Assembly: GCA_003427395.1 (NCBI GenBank)
Contig: BFEA01000100.1
Coordinates: 1,207,079-1,239,440 of the forward strand
Source: Chara braunii
Taxonomy: Eukaryota > Streptophyta > Charophyceae > Charales > Characeae
Length of the DNA stretch: 32,362 nucleotides
Direction of reading: 5' to 3'
The notes beneath the pieces were generated by a model. That model did not search any database. It was given only the letters and a program-made list of their open reading frames with translations, and was not told where the DNA came from. Both the position numbers and the translations under genes were made by a program. Shown here in pieces: positions 27,301-32,362 of the stretch. How positions within the stretch are numbered: position 1 is the first letter of the stretch; every line of letters starts with the position of its first letter.

Positions 27301-30300
27301 CCAGAGGAGGGGTTTTTACAAACTTCATACATCCTTGCTAAACATCGACCGCTTCAAGACCTACCTGAAAGAAGTCCGGACCTATTGGCGCCAGCAAAAG
27401 GAACTGATTCAGGATGACATAATATGGTTCAACAACGGTCTGGCATTCCTGGGGTGCAAGTGCAATGAATACTCAAAATTGCTCGTAGCCCGTCGCAACG
27501 CAGAAGAAATAAACCTTCGGTATAGACTGCAATACCTCCAACAACAGGAAGATGATGACGCCACAAGGCTAACAAAAATAGCCAATGAGATACAAACACT
27601 AGAAACCCAGATCCTAGAACGAATGGAACATCGAAGGCAAGGCATTAGGATCCGGGGAAAGCGGCACAAACACAACGCGGAAGGAGCAATGGACACAATA
27701 TTTTTTGCAATGGCCAAGGCAAAACTTGGACGCTCGACCATAAAAACCCTTGGAGGACCCCAAGGTACACGACGACCCGCTGGTCACATCTACAGCAGCC
27801 TGCACAAAAATATCGAGAGAATTCTATCAAAACCTCTTCGCATCAGAGTGTGGAACACAACCAGAGGAGCAAATACTAAAGGAAATTGATGAGTTTTTGC
27901 TCCCCCTCACCACATCATTGACAGAACAACAAAAAGGGCTTCTAGAAGAACCGCTTACAAAGGGGGAGGTATGGTCAACGTTGATGCTCATGGAAAAGGA
28001 AAAAAAAAACGGAATAGACGGTCTGCCTAAAGAATTCTGGGAGGTGATGTGGGGGGACATCTCGCAAGATCTGATGGGATACTACAACGCACTATGGGAG
28101 GAAGGCCGGACAGGGGAATTCGTGGGCCAAGGGGTTTTAACACTCTTATATAAAAAAGGAGCAAAAACAAATATAAGGAACTACAGACCGATCACGTTCC
28201 TCACAGTGGTTTACAAGATGGTGGCAAAGGCACTGGCAAACCGTTTTTCCAAAGTAATGGAAGATATAATACACCCCAACCAGACAAGGTTCATTAAAAA
28301 CAGGAACATCCAGGACAATATCTTATTAGTCAACGAGGTGATCAAGCTAGCAAGACAGTCTAAACGGAATGCAGTAATCATCTTCATCGACTTCGAGAAG
28401 GCTTATGACCACGTGGATTGAATATTCTTGGATAAATGCCTGGAAAAACTTAATTTCGGACCCGCTTTTAGACGATGGGTGCAGATCCTGCATAAAAACG
28501 CAACAACCAGGGTCATGGTCAACGACAACTTGGCACCGTCGATTAACCTACAAAGATCAGTGAGACAGAGGGATCCATTAGCCCCATACCTTTTCGTGAT
28601 AATTATGGAAGCATTGGCAGCAAACCTGAGAACCCATAAAGACATCCACAACAACGATCCTCAATCCCTAAAGAAGCTATCCCGGTTTGCTCCATGTTCG
28701 CGGACGATCTAACTCTTATGGTGGACGCAACCCGGGCGTCGATGGAGGGAGTCGAATACATGATGGACCGCTTTTGTGCTTTATCTGACATGAGAGTCAA
28801 CTGGGGGAACAAAACCCTGGGATGGGGGATCCACCATTAGGGGGTAAGACCCCCGGAACAACCAAGGGTTAAGTGGCTACCGCAAGAAGCCCCAATCAGG
28901 GTCTTGGGAGTTGCATTGACAGCCAACGGCAGACCACCAACCAACAATGAATGGATAACCAAACCCCCCCTGGAGAAGCTAGCACTATGGAAAGATAAAC
29001 ACACGTCACTGATTGGCAGGGCCCTGGTGATCAACAATGTAGTGCTCGCTTCTCAGTGGTACAAATCAGTCATTTGGGGGCTGGACAAATCCCCCCTGAA
29101 AACCCTTCAGCGACAATTCACTGTATTTTTTGTGACGGGGGAATCATGAAAAACACAATGTTCTGAGCAGAGTGGCATGACAAGCGATTATCCAACCCAA
29201 AGCAAAAGGGGGACTGGGCATAATCGACCCGATAACGCAGTTCAAGGCACTCACCATACAATGGCTCAAACGCTTGCTCTTTTACCCACACACTCCATGG
29301 AAAGACTTGCCACTGGAGCAGATCTCGAGATTGGCTCCGAAAACGACGACTCACATCAACCCGCTCATATGGATTGAAAATAGAGAATGGTCAATCCCGC
29401 GGTGGTCCCGACAAGAAAATGTTGTTGTTAATTCACCAAGAAGAGAGGCAAGAAAGGACTTGCACAATGACCCTTTCTGTCCAACCCTTCTACGGACATG
29501 GAGGAATTTTCCCTTACCAGACAAAATCCAACCAGAAAGATGGGAAGAAGTGACCAGACAACCACTGTTTGGGAATAAAAGGATAACTCACACAAGAGGG
29601 CAGGTGATGCAATGTAAGGACGCCCCATGGAGAGGATGGGTGAAAAAGAAGGTCCTTAGAATTGGGGACATCTGGGACGGGGACAGAAGAGACTGGATCA
29701 CAACGGATCAACTCAAGGAAAAACTAAGGTATTGCCGCAAACCGGAGGAGGCGCTGGAAGAACTGCTAGAATGCATCCCCCTGAGCTGGTGGACAATCTT
29801 GAGAAAGGAACCCTTGATACGAGAGTCAGACTGGGTACTAATTCGGGGCCGTCAGGGAGAACCTCCAGAGGGCCAATCCTGAACAGACACAATTGGTTGA
29901 AGAGCGTGAGCTCTCAAGAATTAGAGTGCTGAGGGATAGATGGGTAGCGTTCTTTCCTGATACGCCGATATCTCAACTGCCCTTAGACCCCCGGGAGTGG
30001 GTATGAACGAACACAATGGGCAGAGGCAGAACCAACACTAAAACGTTATACAATATGACAGTCAAAGCAACATACAGAATGCCCCGGCCAAAAACGAACC
30101 TACGGGACAGGGTGGAAGTGAGATGGATGAATCAATTGAACATCGACAAAGAATCGCTGAGAAATGTTAAATGGTTCCAGCTAACCAAAAACAAACCTGC
30201 CAACTTGGCCTCTCTGCAGTGGCTAATGGAACACAGGTGCCTGCCAACCAACAACTGGCTTATCGACAGGACCAATCTTGAACAGAAGGGGCTCGCCCTA

Positions 30301-30874
30301 CCCTGGTGTAGATTATGCTTAAAACCATTCCCATCAAGAAAGAGACCAGAGACGATAAAACACATCTTTCTCCAATGTCCAGGCGCTTTTTGGCTCTGGC
30401 GATGGTGGGATAGAATCTGGGTTCAGCTGGGAATAGCGACGCCCTGGTCATGTGATTGGAAAGCGTTGATGTTTAAAATTTGGCCCTCGGAACAGCCTGA
30501 CGACTTCACTCTTAACATATTCAAACAAGGACGCAGAGCAGTGTTGTGGGCACTATGGAGACAACGCTGCACCTATGAAATGGAAGGCGTAAGGTTGGAA
30601 GGACCACAATTCACGGAGAGCATACAACAACAAATCTAGACAAACATAACAGTGAGATGGGAGGAAGTTAAAAGGCAAATCAAACACACCCACACTCCAA
30701 ACGAGATGAAGCAGAAAATACAGACATTTTGCAAAGAATGGCTCGGCGCGGAAACGGGGGGGAGGTAACGAAGGTTGGGGAAAATGGAATGGAAGGGAGG
30801 AAAAGAGGGGCAGGAGGAGGCGCAAATAACCAGGGATTACAGACTCCTCTTTAATGAGTGGACCAAGCTTGAAG

Positions 30875-30912
30875 ACTAAATCCCACTGCGACCACTAAAT
30901 CCCACTGCGACC
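30875..30912 (+). repeat. 19-bp tandem doublet at LINE-F 3' end
   Basis: ACTAAATCCCACTGCGACC occurs twice in succession (30875 and 30894) with no mismatch. It shifts the frame within the tail domain just after the YRLLFNEWTK motif. It is absent from LINE-B and LINE-D, so it is private to this copy and recent. Confidence 0.85.
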
Positions 30913-30995
30913 AAGTGATCAATTTCCAGACTTCTTCCCTCCCCCGGCAAATAGTTTAGTAGGCAAGGCATGGTATGAGGGAGAGTGAAGGAAAN

Positions 30996-31074
<79 letters not shown>
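30996..31074. repeat. Compound (CT)n(AC)n microsatellite
   Basis: About 26 CT units (30996-31048) are followed directly by about 13 AC units (31049-31074). A single N precedes it at 30995, so the true repeat length is uncertain. It marks the 3' edge of LINE-F. Frames across it (Leu-Ser or Thr-His repeats) are not genes. Confidence 0.95.
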
Positions 31075-31080
<6 letters not shown>

Positions 31081-31159
31081 CAACCAATCCCAACGCCCAC
31101 CCCCCAACCCCTACCGGGCCCAGACAAACCCAGGAAACGGCCCGCTGTGACCACGTATG

Positions 31160-31257
31160 CGGGCCCTAAATTTGCGTATGCGCGCATACGTATGCGACAC
31201 GTATGAGCATACGTGCATACGCGTATGCACGTATGCGGAGCCCGCGTACGTGTACGC
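31160..31257. repeat. Cluster of perfect CATACG/CGTATG palindromes
   Basis: Three dyads occur within 100 bp: a 16-bp perfect palindrome CGTATGCGCGCATACG (31175-31190), a 28-bp perfect palindrome without spacer (31208-31235; half-site CATACGTGCATACG), and GCGTAC-GT-GTACGC (31244-31257). The surrounding bases are also built of GTATGC and CATACG words. The sequence is CpG-rich and able to form cruciforms. No gene is associated with it. Confidence 0.85.
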
Positions 31258-31274
31258 CGTGCTACCCAGGATCT

Positions 31275-31429
31275 AGCTATGATCACCAACAGTGATATTC
31301 GTATGTGATACATTGTGCAAGGACGCTGGACCCGATTTCCAGCAGGTGGCGCTCCCCACCAATAGATGGAGCCGCCATGAGAAGTAGTAGTGGTGTCTGC
31401 TCTTACCAGCACCACTACTACTTCCTCAG

Positions 31430-31466
<37 letters not shown>
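31275..31466 (+). mobile_element. SINE-d: best-preserved A-tailed SINE copy
   Basis: The core at 31321-31372 (GGACGCTGGACCCGATTTCC, then AGCAGGTGGCGCTCCCC and AATAGATGGAGC) is followed by a perfect 15-bp-stem hairpin (31381-31424), CTCAGG and 35 A residues (31432-31466). The long pure A tail suggests a fairly recent insertion. It sits on the plus strand against minus-strand coding-like sequence, as SINE-a does, and in both copies the A tail is followed by GTTT. No clear target-site duplication was found. Confidence 0.8.
31381..31424 (+). other. SINE-d 3' hairpin with conserved loop
   Basis: Arms GAAGTAGTAGTGGTG (31381-31395) and CACCACTACTACTTC (31410-31424) are perfect complements around TCTGCTCTTACCAG (31396-31409). 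The loop differs from that of SINE-a at one position while the stems share no sequence. Confidence 0.8.
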
Positions 31467-31470
<4 letters not shown>

Positions 31471-32362
31471 TTCTTTGATTTCTTACTCGGTGAGTTCACG
31501 CCCCTTTTGTCTGCGGGGTTGGAGAGACGAGGCCGGGGGGGGGGACTGTGTCCTCCTCCTGCCAGGTCCTTCTCTCTAACTGGCGTGTGCTCTTCAGAGC
31601 AATCAACAATGTCTTCCTCGGAGGAGAAGAGGGATTTTTCATCCTCCGAAGAATATTGGCGCGGATTAGGCGCTGATCGACCGTCCTCTAGGGGAACGAC
31701 ATCTTTCCTTTTTTTTTTTTGCAAAACACTGCCCGGGTAGATGCTAGGAGTGCTGGCAAGAGCAGGCACCTTCTTCTTCCTGGTCATATAGCTGATTATC
31801 ATAAGTCTTTGCATCTCTATGGGGCAGGAAGGCCGGATCTCGCAGCAAATAGAATAACCCCTCTTCTTCCTCCTCCTCTCCCTCCTCTTCTCCTCTTCCT
31901 CTGAGGAGGGATCAGGGGAAGCAGATTGGAGGATTGATCTCATTGCTTTTATTTCTTCGTAACGACTAAAGCTCCCTGATCAGCGGAAATCTCTTCATCC
32001 GAGGTTGAACCCTCGTCCTCATCGTGCGCTTTTTCCTCCCTCTTTCTTTTCTCTCTCATTATCACTCTGTCTTCGTTCATATCATCCGACGTGGCGGTGG
32101 GGAGGGCGTCGCCTTTGTCACTCCTCATCATTCCCCTCCTCCTCCCACTGCCTCCCCCCATCTTCTCCCCTCCCTTCCTCTGTCCAGTCCCTCCCCCTCC
32201 CCCTCCTTCATTTCACTCGTTTCTCTCTTTCCCATCCCCTACACTTCCACCCTCTCTTGTATCTCCTCCTCCCCCTACCGCTCCACCCACTCCTTTCTCC
32301 CCCAATCCGCCCGCACCAATCCCTCCGCTTACCCCTCCATTAACTCCCCCTCCTGCCCCTCC
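31467..32362 (-). pseudogene. Ser/Glu- and Gly-rich coding-like region, partial
   Basis: Read on the minus strand from the window edge, the sequence encodes a Gly-rich segment (32362 to about 32210) and one TGA near 32206. A charged segment 32161-31949 follows, with REKRKREEKAHDEDEGSTSDEE. After a frame change at about 31945 comes another charged segment (31943-31467) with SSEEEEKRRERRRKKRG, SSEDEKSLFSSEEDIVD and SPSKKSKK. Acidic Ser clusters (casein-kinase-2-like) and basic runs are typical of nuclear proteins or of Gag-like N-termini. It runs into the A/T tract of SINE-d. I do not recognise the family. The purine-rich composition could by itself keep the frame open, so confidence is low. 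Confidence 0.3.

Larger units (their letters stand above)
26445..30960 (+). pseudogene. LINE-F ORF2: endonuclease, reverse transcriptase, finger
   Basis: ORF2 starts at ATG 26445 after an A-rich leader. Endonuclease motifs: SLNVNGL (residues 32-38), CLQET (66-70), GDFN (26963-26974), RIDLIL (27167-27184) and LDH (27251-27259). RT motifs: NGIDGLPKEFW, NYRPITFL, PNQTRFIKNRN, IDFEKAYDHVD and the catalytic FADD (28697-28708). The finger is WCRLC…HIFLQCP (about 30304-30380), with WLWRWWDRIW after it. A tail YRLLFNEWTK follows from 30838. Frameshifts lie near 26655, 27748, 28660, 29125 and 29850. Stops are TGA at 26822, 28419, 29133, 29178 and 30004, TAG at 28838 and 30637, and TAA at 30766 and 30877. 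Confidence 0.92.
23140..30995 (+). mobile_element. LINE-F: near full-length L1-like retrotransposon
   Basis: This ~7.8-kb element has, in order, a short leader, ORF1 (23266-25081), a middle ORF (25071-26415), ORF2 (26445 to about 30960) and a 3' end at the CT/AC microsatellite. Its APE endonuclease, RT and C-terminal finger place it in the L1-like group. ORF2 alone carries at least five frameshifts and nine in-frame stops, ORF1 and the middle ORF at least one frameshift each, so it is dead. The 5' limit is uncertain; the A-rich tract at 23097-23127 probably belongs to older DNA. No target-site duplication was found. Confidence 0.88.

Noticed and set aside
26822-30006. Firm claim of an altered nuclear genetic code (TGA = Trp)
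   Set aside because: The only coding sequence available is dead LINEs, where TGG-to-TGA transitions are expected; LINE-E also has TAG at a Trp site. Kept only as a checkable observation.

Overview
The window is a repeat-dominated eukaryotic segment with no recognisable host gene, rRNA or tRNA gene. Nearly all recognisable coding capacity belongs to non-LTR retrotransposons (LINEs) of an L1-like type: an APE endonuclease, a reverse transcriptase (RT) with an FADD active site, and a C-terminal CCHC finger of the kind common in plant L1 elements. That finger, the tRNA-headed SINEs and the methylation-type CpG decay would suit a large-genome eukaryote, possibly of the green lineage. The sequence alone does not identify the organism. 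Two single N characters (16810 and 30995) mark assembly joins. || Layout. 1-780: AT-rich DNA with two degenerate copies of a ~130-bp repeat and a long GC-rich hairpin. 835-4935: a 4.1-kb satellite built on two interchangeable pentamers (AGAGT and GTCGT). 4936-10249: no convincing gene, but a ~122-bp tandem array (6490-7250), seven copies of a ~30-bp motif (7466-8189), several short perfect palindromes and a possible LTR/primer-binding-site junction (~8508). 10250-19385: LINE fragments A to E, interleaved with short A-tailed SINEs. Fragment D is split by a 1.69-kb tRNA-headed insertion with a 17-bp target-site duplication. 19386-22370: unassigned. 22370-23130: purine-rich degenerate repeats. 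23140-30995: near full-length LINE-F with ORF1 (zinc knuckle), an extra middle ORF and ORF2 (endonuclease, RT, finger), broken by at least seven frameshifts and several stops. 30996-31074: compound microsatellite. 31160-31257: palindrome cluster. 31275-31466: another SINE. 31467-32362: minus-strand Ser/Glu- and Gly-rich coding-like sequence running off the end. || How the parts relate. LINEs B, D, E and F belong to one family; A and C are relatives. Comparing them shows a conserved C-terminal tail beyond the finger, recurrent TGA codons at tryptophan positions, and a datable 74-bp duplication. The SINE copies share a core that can fold into successive hairpins, with compensatory changes between copies. 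The likely source of mobilisation is LINE machinery (A tails), but this is inference. I see no defence, metabolic or other multi-gene system; the novelty here is in the repeats.
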